Positions 9,601 through 17,070 of a DNA stretch of 19,605 bases are shown here, one piece after another. The DNA is from Candidatus Iainarchaeum sp. (GTDB lineage Archaea > Iainarchaeota > Iainarchaeia > Iainarchaeales > JAAZKV01): assembly GCA_018651445.1 (NCBI GenBank), contig JABIDZ010000078.1, forward strand, positions 1 to 19,605. The letters run 5' to 3'. Within the stretch, counting starts at the first letter, position 1, and each line of letters begins with the position of its first letter. The position numbers and the translations under genes are program-made. Below the pieces are notes generated by a model, which saw nothing but the letters and a program-made list of their open reading frames with translations, made no database searches and had not been told where the DNA came from.

Positions 9601-11496
9601 CGATATTGCACATTGTTCGTCTTGTGCCGCAGAAAGTGCCGGGATCGCCGCATTTATCCCTTCTTGTGCAGGAATACAAACCGTTGTAGCTGCTGATTCT
9701 GCAAGAGATGCCGCAAGCGTAGTTTCAGCACATAAAGCAGCAGACGAAGTTACTAATGATGTAAGCGTAGAAGAAATTCCTGCAATTTGACCCGTTAATT
9801 CTTGGTTCGCAAACAAATTCTGTTCATCTAGTTTGTCTTCTAAATCTTCTGCAGCCCCAACTAAATTACTTGATGCTTGACGCATTGTTTCTACATCTGC
9901 TTCAATTTTTTTTGTGTAAGTGTAAGCTTCTTTTATTTTGTAATTTTCTTGTGAAGAAAGCGAGTACGCACTACTTCGCGCTTGACCCAAAGAAGACAAC
10001 GCATTTGCTAGCGAGGTTTGATAATAACCTCTTCCTGCAAAGTATTCTGGGTTAGTTGCTAAATCAACTAACCAATCACCCTCATTTACACCGGGTGAAA
10101 AAGATTCGCTCCCACTAATTCCAAACGAACTATCAAATAAATTACAAACACTAGTTTCTATTTCAACTTCTCTTGCAAGATTAGTGTTAGTTATTCTCAC
10201 AGAGTCTTTTCCTCCTTCAAGCATGGAAACAACAAATTTACTTGGAATAATTGTTTCGTCAGTTGGTTTAACAAAAATTTCTTTTTCACTAATAAACGTT
10301 TTTTCCATTCCTGCAACTCTCGCATGGATGCTTACCCCATAAACCCCCGGAATTTGTTCTCTTGAAATAGAAATTGTTTTTATCGGAGTGTACTCAGACA
10401 AAGTGAACTGTCCTTGTGAAATTCCTATACCTCCTTCTGTCCCCCCACTACAACCATAGTCGTTGTCACAAACAAAAACGGATATATTTGATTTGCATTT
10501 ACTCGCATCAAGTTTAATTTGAGCTGTGTCATCCCAATCACTTATTTCATCATCTATTGTTGTTACGATTAAACATTGTTCTAGGTTTTCGTTTACAACA
10601 TCAAACAAAATGATTTCGGTAGAATTTTCTAAACCAAAATCAACTGAAAAGTTTGCTCGTCTTCCTTGTGCACTTTTATTTGGCATATAAACTATTTCAA
10701 AATCTTGTACACTTACAAAATTTTCTGAAAGGATTTGTTCTTCAGGTGCAAGTGTAATTGATTTGTTTCCAAGCGTAATTTCAACCGGCCCCTGGTAATC
10801 GCTTCGCCACGACACACGCGTTGTTAGCTCTGCTTGTGAACAAATATTATTTATTTTCCCACTTACTTCTAAAAAACCATTGTGTGTTGTCTGATTAATC
10901 GAAGTAGTTGATAATTGTAAACAACCAGTTCCTAAAAATTCTTGAAATTGTAATTGAATTGGAACTTCAATTGTTAGAACTTCTCCACTCAATTCATTAT
11001 CAAAAACAATTTCTAGTTCTAGTTCTTGCAGAGTATTTGCTGTAGGGTTTTCTTCGTTCCACACAAAATCTAAATCGGCTAGATCTGCTAAATCAAAATC
11101 AATTATTATTTCACCGTCTAAATTTGTTTGTATAGCCGAAGCCGAAAGTGTTCCCACCACAATCCCTTGTACATTTCTTACGGTTATTCTTGGCGTACCA
11201 AATAACACGCTTTGATCAAGACCCCTTGAATTAATTACGATTCGTGATCTATTTGAATTAGTTGTAACTATTAATGGAGGATTATTCGAGCTAAACGTTG
11301 TTAAGTCGTCATTTGTTATTAGCGAACCTGCAAACCCAAAGTTCTGATCACTTGTGTTTAACGAAATATCGTCGTTATTTGGTACTTGCTGCGCAGAGAA
11401 AATTATAACTGCAATAACTATTATTGCTAGGATTATTATAGGAACAATAATTTTGATTGGCGAAGATTTACTCTCACTTTGATACGCTTCTTTCAT
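6619..11496 (-). CDS. Giant membrane-anchored surface protein with helical Ala-rich stalk
   Basis: This 1,625-residue protein has a short cytoplasmic start (MKEAYQSESKSS), one membrane segment at about residues 14-34 (IIVPIIILAIIVIAVIIF), and a long exterior part. Residues of about 60-480 are beta-rich with paired cysteines. About 500-935 is a long Ala/Ser-rich helical, probably coiled-coil, region (heptad-like runs such as AAEDLEDKLDE). Inside it, at about 808-825, is a dense cysteine cluster (C-x3-C-x2-CC-x-C). The C-terminal region from about 1110 parallels that of the + strand giant protein ending at 6074 (WDWNAI, DATQF, KKLEVLNNFLE, PFYYTP, CVS, W-x-x-E-E-F-L, terminal Cys), which indicates common ancestry. 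No peptidase or hydrolase motif was recognised. A TATA-like box lies about 25-30 nt before the ATG, so the message is nearly leaderless. Inferred role: surface stalk or adhesin. Confidence 0.88.
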   Translation of the reverse strand: MKEAYQSESKSSPIKIIVPIIILAIIVIAVIIFSAQQVPNNDDISLNTSDQNFGFAGSLITNDDLTTFSSNNPPLIVTTNSNRSRIVINSRGLDQSVLFGTPRITVRNVQGIVVGTLSASAIQTNLDGEIIIDFDLADLADLDFVWNEENPTANTLQELELEIVFDNELSGEVLTIEVPIQLQFQEFLGTGCLQLSTTSINQTTHNGFLEVSGKINNICSQAELTTRVSWRSDYQGPVEITLGNKSITLAPEEQILSENFVSVQDFEIVYMPNKSAQGRRANFSVDFGLENSTEIILFDVVNENLEQCLIVTTIDDEISDWDDTAQIKLDASKCKSNISVFVCDNDYGCSGGTEGGIGISQGQFTLSEYTPIKTISISREQIPGVYGVSIHARVAGMEKTFISEKEIFVKPTDETIIPSKFVVSMLEGGKDSVRITNTNLAREVEIETSVCNLFDSSFGISGSESFSPGVNEGDWLVDLATNPEYFAGRGYYQTSLANALSSLGQARSSAYSLSSQENYKIKEAYTYTKKIEADVETMRQASSNLVGAAEDLEDKLDEQNLFANQELTGQIAGISSTLTSLVTSSAALCAETTLAASLAESAATTVCIPAQEGINAAIPALSAAQDEQCAISWSSIPEAALLASTITSLYRQLEATQQDTQTIDATKSVENSTQAKQKIALILDKTDNALNYIDLALEAAAVNSFESASDDDLSAKEYLELANAEINQLYVLAGEARLLVNEADDSLTTLQTGAPTNAELVIQISTLVISLADMFTGFSAVSESVITNLAAGKAYVAEAVSAASASATGCSVYCSECCKCGASAGTLSGVQSATIAAYATATASQSNIVWAVNTTSTVLGALETYQSFTSDYSEELTSSKKIYTETMNASDKLLLSTSGANTYLTAAIPAAQNLSNLEKRTSEASDYLHSLNLSGEYNKERMTGLIATLIQNGFVNGAYAGGVYTTAPTMLGSFTGDCSNKVKLRLPVFKTNILQDAKPVKISNNNVIGLWNFTNAKVFDIFESQEAGIIFTNAGLRQNTYATIELTATESLYDDLTSPPGEFGPFNVPPKAKEDVSFKYHFKFNVTPRKESAQKADATCTNGLMFGNTGSEGLPKVIMSWDWNAINSETTTNKYLDATQFSILLSKKLEVLNNFLETTPPSCPTSPSMLAVIQLAGDSISVDESGGCFLPMTTEHYDGKPAFYYFLDNTVTYPTNISRNFFESTISTADEMLELLDFDVYLMRDGFGSDFQEDFANAYTRTLFRSSPSFVDPSTGMYRYFESSNKFHFSSESFGFRKDNAFILPDAGKYHVRLLIDLDDLPLISGGGLNAKILVQLELVEAANSDYSPFYYTPLNGITGSRYENGRTNYGVALSRGEGLKLDNETSFYYKQRDALQQIEYVEEEDIFKLNALNSKRGRLMDYSLANAKMIFSPTLATPLLMSINNDEGAPQIEYAVMKDDTEITSVSPNLFLISSLPGCRDVQGNDLAFANNIPDIKFGDTSSGTYGFFLPNGESDGSVPFITTAFSPIAEKYGLTFSGGTIETSNLQEENFVVLEGVKGMPFNDSPQGSEVDNLSDLFQSVEAGSVCVSRLGEREIYWWPEEFLFEEANIKQKVDDAKLSCIR

Positions 11497-11520
11497 GTTG
11501 AATAGAAATAGTAATTGTTA

Positions 11521-11530
11521 TTTATATACT
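11521..11530 (-). promoter_or_regulatory. TATA-like box for the minus-strand giant surface protein
   Basis: On the minus strand this reads AGTATATAAA. Its centre is about 29 nt before the ATG at 11496, which places transcription start within a few bases of the start codon. No Shine-Dalgarno site is present in the short leader. Confidence 0.6.
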
Positions 11531-11566
11531 TATTTTAGAACGTGTTTTTTGAGTGCTTTAGCTAGT

Positions 11567-12529
11567 TTAGCGATTAATTATTTTTGTTTTGTACTTTGAT
11601 TTTTTATTTTTGAGTAGAACTATTCTTGAATCTTTTTTTTCGTTTTCAAGCCCATAGTTTTTTAGATTTTTTAAGAGTTTTTTTGTGAACTGTTTTATCT
11701 CTTTGTGCGTAGGCATATTTTCTTTTACTAGTCTTTTCCTTGAAAAACCAATCCACATATACGATTTTATTTCAACAAAATCCGGTTTCGTTGCGCTAAG
11801 CATTTCTGCAAATTCTCTTATTGTTTCTTTTGAATCATTCATTCCTTTTATTACAGTTATTCGAATAACTGTTCTTGTTCCTAAAAGCGGAAGCATTGCT
11901 AATGTTTGTAGATATTTTTTCCAACCCGCACGTTCTTGATTACAAGTAATCTTTTTGTAGAGCACTTCATTTGGACCTTGCATTGAAACGTATAATTGAG
12001 TTGGTAAAGACTTCTTGTCTTTTAATTGCAAAAGCATTTTTGGATTTTGTCCATTTGTTACTAGAAAAACGGTTTCTGTTCCTTTTCGTTCTTTTAGTTC
12101 ACGAATTAATTCAGGGAGTTGTTTGTATAGGGTTGGTTCTCCAGATAACGAGAGCGCCCAATGTTTTTGTTTAAGCGCTTTGTCTACAACACTCGCTTTT
12201 TGCGAACCATAAAATCCTTGCAAAAGTTTTTTTCGTTTTTCTATTAAGTTTTCAATCATTTCTTTTGGTTTTGCTTTTACACTTGGTTTTGAACCCATAT
12301 ACTCTTTTGGTCTCCAACAAAAAACGCAAGAATTATTACACCAAAAAGTTGTTGGGGCTATTTGATGACAAGAGAGCGTGTCTGCACCATAAAAATCTTG
12401 TTTATAACAATGCTTTTTTGCATTTGTTCTAAGTGCTTGTTTGTTCCACTCACAAACTTGTATGCTTGCACTATCAAAAAAACCGTATTGTTTTTTTTCA
12501 AAATCTTTTATTAATTCTTTTATCTCCAT
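11567..12529 (-). CDS. taw1: 4-demethylwyosine synthase (Taw1/TYW1), radical SAM
   Basis: This 320-residue archaeal-length TYW1 carries out the second step of wyosine synthesis at G37 of tRNA-Phe. It condenses N1-methylguanosine with a two-carbon unit from pyruvate to give 4-demethylwyosine. The radical-SAM motif is C64-x3-C68-x2-C71 in W-C-N-N-S-C-V-F-C-W-R. Three further cysteines (C26, C41, C54) match the spacing of the ligands of the second 4Fe-4S cluster in known archaeal enzymes. Family signatures follow in order: A-L-S-L-S-G-E-P-T-L-Y, V-T-N-G-Q, L-Y-V-S-M, and K-S-Y-M-W-I-G-F-S-R-K-R-L ... M-P-x-H. A Lys-rich tail could contact tRNA. The gene is transcribed away from the GLUG lipoprotein gene and seems to share its TATA box. 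The start at 12529 is 28 nt from that box, so the message is leaderless. No other wyosine gene (such as trm5 or taw2) is in view. Confidence 0.95.
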   Translation of the reverse strand: MEIKELIKDFEKKQYGFFDSASIQVCEWNKQALRTNAKKHCYKQDFYGADTLSCHQIAPTTFWCNNSCVFCWRPKEYMGSKPSVKAKPKEMIENLIEKRKKLLQGFYGSQKASVVDKALKQKHWALSLSGEPTLYKQLPELIRELKERKGTETVFLVTNGQNPKMLLQLKDKKSLPTQLYVSMQGPNEVLYKKITCNQERAGWKKYLQTLAMLPLLGTRTVIRITVIKGMNDSKETIREFAEMLSATKPDFVEIKSYMWIGFSRKRLVKENMPTHKEIKQFTKKLLKNLKNYGLENEKKDSRIVLLKNKKSKYKTKIINR

Positions 12530-12552
12530 AAAACAAATTTACCTAACAAACA

Positions 12553-12560
12553 ATTAAATA
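12553..12560. promoter_or_regulatory. Single TATA-like box shared by divergent taw1 and the GLUG lipoprotein gene
   Basis: ATTAAATA reads as a TATA-like box on the + strand and as TATTTAAT on the minus strand. Its centre lies about 28 nt from the ATG on each side (12529 and 12585), which is the usual archaeal box-to-start distance for leaderless genes. No other TATA-like run is suitably placed in this 55-bp gap. Confidence 0.55.
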
Positions 12561-12584
12561 CTTCTTTTGTGCACTAATTGATAC

Positions 12585-15434
12585 ATGAATAAGAAAATTC
12601 TAATCGCACTCTTACTCATAACAAGTTTAGTTTTATTTTTAGGTTGTACTAACCCTGGACTCGAAGTCACTTGTCCAGACGGAGAAGTAGTAAACGATAT
12701 TAGGGATTGTGCTGAAGACGATTCAGATGAAACTCCAACAGACCCTGAACTAAAAGATGGAGGCGCCCCAAAAGTAATTGCGTATCTCGCATGGCAAATA
12801 TATAGATCTGCAACTTCTCAATTTGATGAGGCCGTGTTAGGCGATTATACCTGTGAACCAATTTGGACAAAAGACAATTATCCAACATACAATTCTCAAA
12901 AAACTGGAATTGATCCAAGCGACACATCCTATGACGAGGTAAAAAGCTATTGTACATATACTTGTGGTAGTATTTCAGATCCGCGCGATAGAATAGCTTG
13001 TTGTAACCGAGAAAGAATTACTGAATTTTATAACCCTATCACAAGACGCAGTATTTATGAAAAAATAGCGTGGTGCAAGCTCGAATATCCTTTCAAACAT
13101 CCTTATTGTCAAAGTTGTTCTGTACAAATCGATTATTCGAATGCAACATGTACGGATTATTGGAATAACAACGCGATTGTTCCTTGTGAAGATTTAGAAG
13201 ATGAAATAAATGAAGGTCGCCCCGCAGTAAGCCACAAAAATCTTTGTTCAACAATTGAATGCGATGATGAATGTGGCAATCATAATGGTAAACCAGATAC
13301 TTGCGAAGCATCATTAGACCCAAGTCTAGTTCGAAATTGCAATGACTTGGGCGGCACACATAAGATTACTAACTTTCGTTGCCAATGTGCATGTAGCCCA
13401 GTAAGCGACGAAGATGGAGATGGAGGCTTTGCTACACTCCCGCCCGACCCGCCTGTTTGGCCAAAAATAACTGCAAATCTTGGGACAAACAAAACCAAAA
13501 CAACTACTCCTGTTCAATATGACGGCATGACAATAATATCAACTTGTAACGAATTACAAAATATTAGTCAAAATTTAGATGGAAAATATATGCTTGGACA
13601 AGATATTGATTGTTCTGACACAATAAACTGGAATAGTGGAGAAGGTTTCATGTCAATCGGAACAAGAACAAACCCATTTACTGGAGTATTAAATGGAAAT
13701 AAACAAAAAATAATTGGCTTATTTATTAGCCGTGCAACTCTCGAAAATGTAGGACTATTTGGAAACACAAACAACGCAACAATTACAAATGTCGGATTAG
13801 TTAATAACCAGGTTAATGGAAATATTGGCTCATTTTCTGGAGAGTTTATTAACATCGGAAGTTTGGTTGGGCAATCAAAAAATAGTAATATTATAAATAA
13901 TTATTCCACTGGAAACACAACCGGCACTGATGAATATAGTTTTGTCGGAGGACTTATCGGATCAATGGATGGCGGATGGGCAACAAATAATTATACAACC
14001 GGAGAAACCGGTGGGTATTATGATACTGGCGGATTAATCGGAGAACTAATCGATGGAGTAGTAAAAGACAATTATACAACAGGAATTGCAATTGGAAATA
14101 ACATAGTCGGCGGGCTAATTGGAAGCACGCATGGCGGGACTATTATGAACAACTATAGTACAATAATACCGGGTGCAGGAACTACCGCGGGCGGACTAAT
14201 CGGACTCGCAAGTAGCGGGTATATTCGTAATAACTACGTAATAGGAACTAATTTTTCAGTAGGTCCTATTGGAAGCACACCAACTCTTTTAATCCCGCAA
14301 TATCAATTTACAAACTATAACGCCGAGGGTTTGGAATATTTCACTCCTTTTGGCGCTTTAGAATTTGAAAGCGATTGGGTCTTAGCAGATAATGGTTTGC
14401 CCGAATTGGTTTCACAAATTTGTCCTAAATATGCCGGACTACAAGAATTAAATGGCGACAAAGTAGTTTGTGATTGTACAGACCTACAAAATATAAATCT
14501 AGATTTAGATGCAAGCTATATAATTGGCGACGATATCACATGTTATAATAGCACTACTTGGAACAACAACAAAGGATTCCAACCAATCGGCGATAACACA
14601 AACAAATTCACCGGAATGCTTAACGGAGACAACCACATAATAAATAATTTATTTATTAATCGACCAACGGAATCATTAATCGGATTATTTGGAGTTACCC
14701 AAGACGCAACAATAGAAAAAATAAATATTAAAAATGCAAATATAACCGGAAGCACTAATGTTGGTGCAATCGCAGGACGATCAATTACATCAACACTTAA
14801 GAACATATCAGTTACGGGAAATGTAAACAGTACATCAACTACTCAATTAACAAGAACTGGTGGAGTAATAGGATACGTTGCAGTGGGCAACACACAACTT
14901 TCACAAATTTCTTTTGACGGAAGCGTAACTTCAAACGGTGGAGCGGTTGGAGGAATAGTCGGGGTACTTGACGGAGGAACAATCACAGATTCATTCACAA
15001 AAGGCATTGTGACAGGCGCACATAATTATGCCGGAGGAATAACTAGTTACGTTAACTGGACCTCAAGCATTCAAAATACATATTCAATAGCAAGCGTAAC
15101 CGGACGAAAATATGTTGGGGGCCTTGTTGGGACAATCGACAAAGAAGGACCAAACGCAATCATAAATTGTTTTTCAACTGGCCCAGTAAATGGAACACGC
15201 GATGTTGGAGGACTAATTGGAGAACACTACCGAAACAGCGAAACAATAACCAATAATTACTACAATAATAATACTAATAATCCAAGTAATTGTATAGGTA
15301 TTGGTACCGGAGAATGCACTGCAATTTTAGATGATGAAACATATTTCTACAACGCTTCCAACGAGCCCACGGCAAGCTGGGATTTTACAACTATTTGGAA
15401 AGAAAGCACTATTGATTACCCCGCATTACGTTAA
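12585..15434 (+). CDS. GLUG-repeat surface lipoprotein with Cys-rich head
   Basis: This 949-residue protein starts with a lipoprotein signal (MNKKILIALLL...LFLGC, lipobox Cys at 21). It is thus predicted to be exported and lipid-anchored. Residues of about 22-300 are cysteine-rich (C-N-R-E, C-Q-S-C, C-Q-C-A-C and others) and probably disulfide-bonded, ending in an acidic/Pro linker at about 275-295. Two homologous units follow, at about 314-600 and 625-940. Each opens with C-x-(E/D)-L-Q-N-I-x-x-x-L-D-x-x-Y-x-(L/I)-G-x-D-I and F-T-G-x-L-N-G, then carries repeated GLUG motifs (G-G-L-I-G, G-G-I-V-G, G-G-L-V-G) that form a beta-helix in related adhesins. The gene is divergent from taw1. The role is inferred as adhesion or cell contact; it is not a known enzyme. 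Confidence 0.85.
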   Translation: MNKKILIALLLITSLVLFLGCTNPGLEVTCPDGEVVNDIRDCAEDDSDETPTDPELKDGGAPKVIAYLAWQIYRSATSQFDEAVLGDYTCEPIWTKDNYPTYNSQKTGIDPSDTSYDEVKSYCTYTCGSISDPRDRIACCNRERITEFYNPITRRSIYEKIAWCKLEYPFKHPYCQSCSVQIDYSNATCTDYWNNNAIVPCEDLEDEINEGRPAVSHKNLCSTIECDDECGNHNGKPDTCEASLDPSLVRNCNDLGGTHKITNFRCQCACSPVSDEDGDGGFATLPPDPPVWPKITANLGTNKTKTTTPVQYDGMTIISTCNELQNISQNLDGKYMLGQDIDCSDTINWNSGEGFMSIGTRTNPFTGVLNGNKQKIIGLFISRATLENVGLFGNTNNATITNVGLVNNQVNGNIGSFSGEFINIGSLVGQSKNSNIINNYSTGNTTGTDEYSFVGGLIGSMDGGWATNNYTTGETGGYYDTGGLIGELIDGVVKDNYTTGIAIGNNIVGGLIGSTHGGTIMNNYSTIIPGAGTTAGGLIGLASSGYIRNNYVIGTNFSVGPIGSTPTLLIPQYQFTNYNAEGLEYFTPFGALEFESDWVLADNGLPELVSQICPKYAGLQELNGDKVVCDCTDLQNINLDLDASYIIGDDITCYNSTTWNNNKGFQPIGDNTNKFTGMLNGDNHIINNLFINRPTESLIGLFGVTQDATIEKINIKNANITGSTNVGAIAGRSITSTLKNISVTGNVNSTSTTQLTRTGGVIGYVAVGNTQLSQISFDGSVTSNGGAVGGIVGVLDGGTITDSFTKGIVTGAHNYAGGITSYVNWTSSIQNTYSIASVTGRKYVGGLVGTIDKEGPNAIINCFSTGPVNGTRDVGGLIGEHYRNSETITNNYYNNNTNNPSNCIGIGTGECTAILDDETYFYNASNEPTASWDFTTIWKESTIDYPALR

Positions 15435-15452
15435 CTAAAGCGTAAAACTAAC

Positions 15453-15462
15453 TTTTATAAAT
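15453..15462 (+). promoter_or_regulatory. TATA-like box for the 146-residue protein and the PAP2 gene
   Basis: TTTATAAATA lies about 47 nt before the chosen ATG (15505), which allows a leader of about 20 nt containing the Shine-Dalgarno site GGTGAT (15495-15500). It probably serves the two-gene unit 15505-16828. Confidence 0.55.
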
Positions 15463-15504
15463 AAATCAAACTATAATTATGAAGTAACTTTTAAGGTGAT
15501 TTTA

Positions 15505-15945
15505 ATGCAAGGACAAATACAATTAGTAGCAAATTATGATGATTGGAAAGCAATCAAAAAAATAACTATTACGGATGTTACTGCACCATTAGCAATAGCA
15601 GAGTTTTTAGCTAGTTTAACTTATAGTACTGATGACAAAATCGAAGAGAATTTAGGTAAAACAATTGAACTTGAAAAGATTGATTCTGCACTTAGTGAAT
15701 TAGACCTTGGAAAAAAAGATGTTGGAAAAGCTATTGCAGAAGTTAATACTCGAGCTATTAGCAAAGTGATTAACGAGATTTGTAAACTAGATAAGTTTAA
15801 TGGCCCTACTCAAAAAGAATTGATTCAGTTATGCAAGGTTTATGCTACGAAAAAAGCTCTCAAAGCATGCGGAATTTTGTCAGCTTACCACGAAGCAGAT
15901 ATTTCGACACTTAAACGCGCTAAAAAAGCTAAAGCAAAAAAGTAG
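15505..15945 (+). CDS. Hypothetical basic-tailed helical protein
   Basis: I do not recognise the family. From the ATG at 15505 the protein has 146 residues. It is mostly helical, with a mixed-charge middle (residues 45-110) and a Lys/Ala-rich tail (L-K-R-A-K-K-A-K-A-K-K) that could bind nucleic acid or an acidic partner. There is no signal peptide or membrane segment, so it is probably cytoplasmic. I prefer the ATG over an in-frame GTG at 15496 because the Shine-Dalgarno site GGTGAT overlaps that GTG and is well spaced for the ATG. The PAP2 gene begins 10 nt after the stop, so the two are likely co-transcribed. Confidence 0.7.
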   Translation: MQGQIQLVANYDDWKAIKKITITDVTAPLAIAEFLASLTYSTDDKIEENLGKTIELEKIDSALSELDLGKKDVGKAIAEVNTRAISKVINEICKLDKFNGPTQKELIQLCKVYATKKALKACGILSAYHEADISTLKRAKKAKAKK

Positions 15946-15955
15946 TTGAGTTATA

Positions 15956-16828
15956 ATGATCGGAGAACTTTTTGTAGGAGAATTATTCGTTAATACTATC
16001 CTCCAATCGTTTTCAGTTCCCATACTTGATGTCTTCTTCTACATAATTTCTCTTTTTGGTAATCCGGTTCTATGGATAGCTATCGCCGCTTGGTTATTTT
16101 GGCTAGGAAAAGAAAAAAAATCTTTTACTGTTATGACACTAGTTTTGTTTTCTTCTTTGATTGCAGGTGCATTGAAATTTGCTATTGCTCGACCACGCCC
16201 GTCTGGGTTACGAGTACTAGATCATACACCTACACAATGGTCAATGCCATCCGGACACGCGACTCTTGCCGGAACAATCTACTCTTTCTTTGAGAAAAAA
16301 GTATTTCCTTTGGAAAAAATCTTTTTATTGATTTTAGTTGTGTTAGTAGCAGTTTCTCGCTTGTATTTAGGAGTACATTATATTAGTGACGTTCTAGTTG
16401 GTTTGTTACTCGGTTATTTTATTGGAAAGTTTTTGTTACGCTTAGAAAAGAAAATTGATAAATCGCATTTGAAAGTTAGTAAGTTTAGTGACGAAAAATT
16501 ATTATTTGGAATTTTTGTTGTAGCAATTATAATTGCTTTGTTATTACCAAGTTCTCTTTTAGTTGCGTTCGTGTTATTAGGTTATTTCGCAGGATTTGTA
16601 ATTTATCGAGACATGAAATTTAAGATCAATTCAGAACACAAAAAACTGAATTTGTTATTTGGAACGATAATCGTTGCTATTTTAGGCGGAATGGCATATT
16701 CGCTAGAAGGAATTATCAGTATTATCTTGTTCTTTGTAACCGGATTATTTATCACTCTTATTTGGCCTATTGTTTTGAATCGCTGCTTTCGCCCAGCGGA
16801 AGCGAAGAATTTAGGCATTACTTTGTAA
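15956..16828 (+). CDS. PAP2-superfamily membrane phosphatase
   Basis: This 290-residue integral membrane protein carries all three PAP2 acid-phosphatase motifs: K74-x6-R81-P82, P98-S-G-H101, and S134-R-x5-H141-x3-D145. The lysine and arginines bind phosphate, H141 is the expected nucleophile, and H101 the acid/base. Such enzymes remove phosphate from lipid phosphates or pyrophosphates, for example isoprenoid pyrophosphates or phosphatidylglycerol phosphate. The exact substrate cannot be read from the sequence. About 130 residues with roughly four extra membrane segments follow the core (about 180-285), longer than minimal PAP2 proteins. The N-terminus contains a small tandem duplication (GELFVGELFV). 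The gene follows the 146-residue protein by 10 nt without a strong Shine-Dalgarno site. Confidence 0.9.
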   Translation: MIGELFVGELFVNTILQSFSVPILDVFFYIISLFGNPVLWIAIAAWLFWLGKEKKSFTVMTLVLFSSLIAGALKFAIARPRPSGLRVLDHTPTQWSMPSGHATLAGTIYSFFEKKVFPLEKIFLLILVVLVAVSRLYLGVHYISDVLVGLLLGYFIGKFLLRLEKKIDKSHLKVSKFSDEKLLFGIFVVAIIIALLLPSSLLVAFVLLGYFAGFVIYRDMKFKINSEHKKLNLLFGTIIVAILGGMAYSLEGIISIILFFVTGLFITLIWPIVLNRCFRPAEAKNLGITL

Positions 16829-16865
16829 CGCCTAGAAAGCACAAAAAATCAAACACATTAAAAAC

Positions 16866-16873
16866 ATTTAAAA
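16866..16873 (+). promoter_or_regulatory. TATA-like box for tRNA-Tyr
   Basis: ATTTAAAA predicts transcription start near 16896, about 40 nt upstream of the mature tRNA 5' end. That leader is longer than is usual for an archaeal tRNA, and it is filled by the hairpin at 16899-16923. Confidence 0.45.
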
Positions 16874-16898
16874 ACAATCATCAAGTCAATTCTATTAC

Positions 16899-16923
16899 TG
16901 ATGAGTTCTTATCGAATTCATCA
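16899..16923 (+). promoter_or_regulatory. 10-bp hairpin in the tRNA-Tyr leader
   Basis: TGATGAGTTC (16899-16908) pairs over ten positions, one of them G-T, with GAATTCATCA (16914-16923) around the loop TTATC. It lies between the predicted transcription start and the tRNA, 14 nt before the mature 5' end. It may be an RNA processing signal or a DNA-level inverted repeat bound by a protein. Confidence 0.5.
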
Positions 16924-16937
16924 TAAGAGGATAAAAT

Positions 16938-17010
16938 CCCCCCTTAGTTTAGTAGCTAGAACGCTTGGCTGTAGACCGAGAGATCCCCGGTGCAATTCTG
17001 GGAGGGGGGA
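16938..17010 (+). tRNA. tRNA-Tyr (GUA), without encoded CCA or intron
   Basis: The cloverleaf is complete. The acceptor stem is CCCCCCT/AGGGGGG with discriminator A. The D-stem is GTTT/GAAC, the anticodon stem CTTGG/CCGAG with loop CTGTAGA (anticodon GTA, 16971-16973), the variable loop AGATC, and the T-stem CCCGG/CTGGG with loop TGCAATT. C1-G72 and A73 are the archaeal tyrosine identity elements. T8-A14, G15-C48, T54-A58 and G19-C56 are all possible. The usual G18-U55 pair is not: position 18 appears to be A and position 55 is G. The flanks extend the acceptor stem (GGATAAAAT upstream, ATTTATCC from the discriminator on, one bulged A). Four partial copies of its 3' end follow downstream, bounding gene cassettes. 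Confidence 0.93.
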
Positions 17011-17040
17011 TTTATCCCATCAAGCAGAGAATAGAATAAC

Positions 17041-17050
17041 TTTTTATACT
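17041..17050 (+). promoter_or_regulatory. TATA-like box of cassette 1
   Basis: TTTTTATACT is centred about 26 nt before the ATG at 17071, which indicates a leaderless message and a promoter carried inside the cassette. Confidence 0.55.
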
Positions 17051-17070
17051 AAAACCTGTTTCTAATTAAT

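Noticed and set aside
16072..16293. 73-residue ORF within the PAP2 gene
   Set aside because: It overlaps the conserved PAP2 catalytic motifs in another frame and has no start signal of its own.
16898..16904. C/D box RNA (CTGATGA at 16898 resembles box C)
   Set aside because: There is no properly placed box D or internal C'/D' pair, and the sequence is explained by the 10-bp hairpin.
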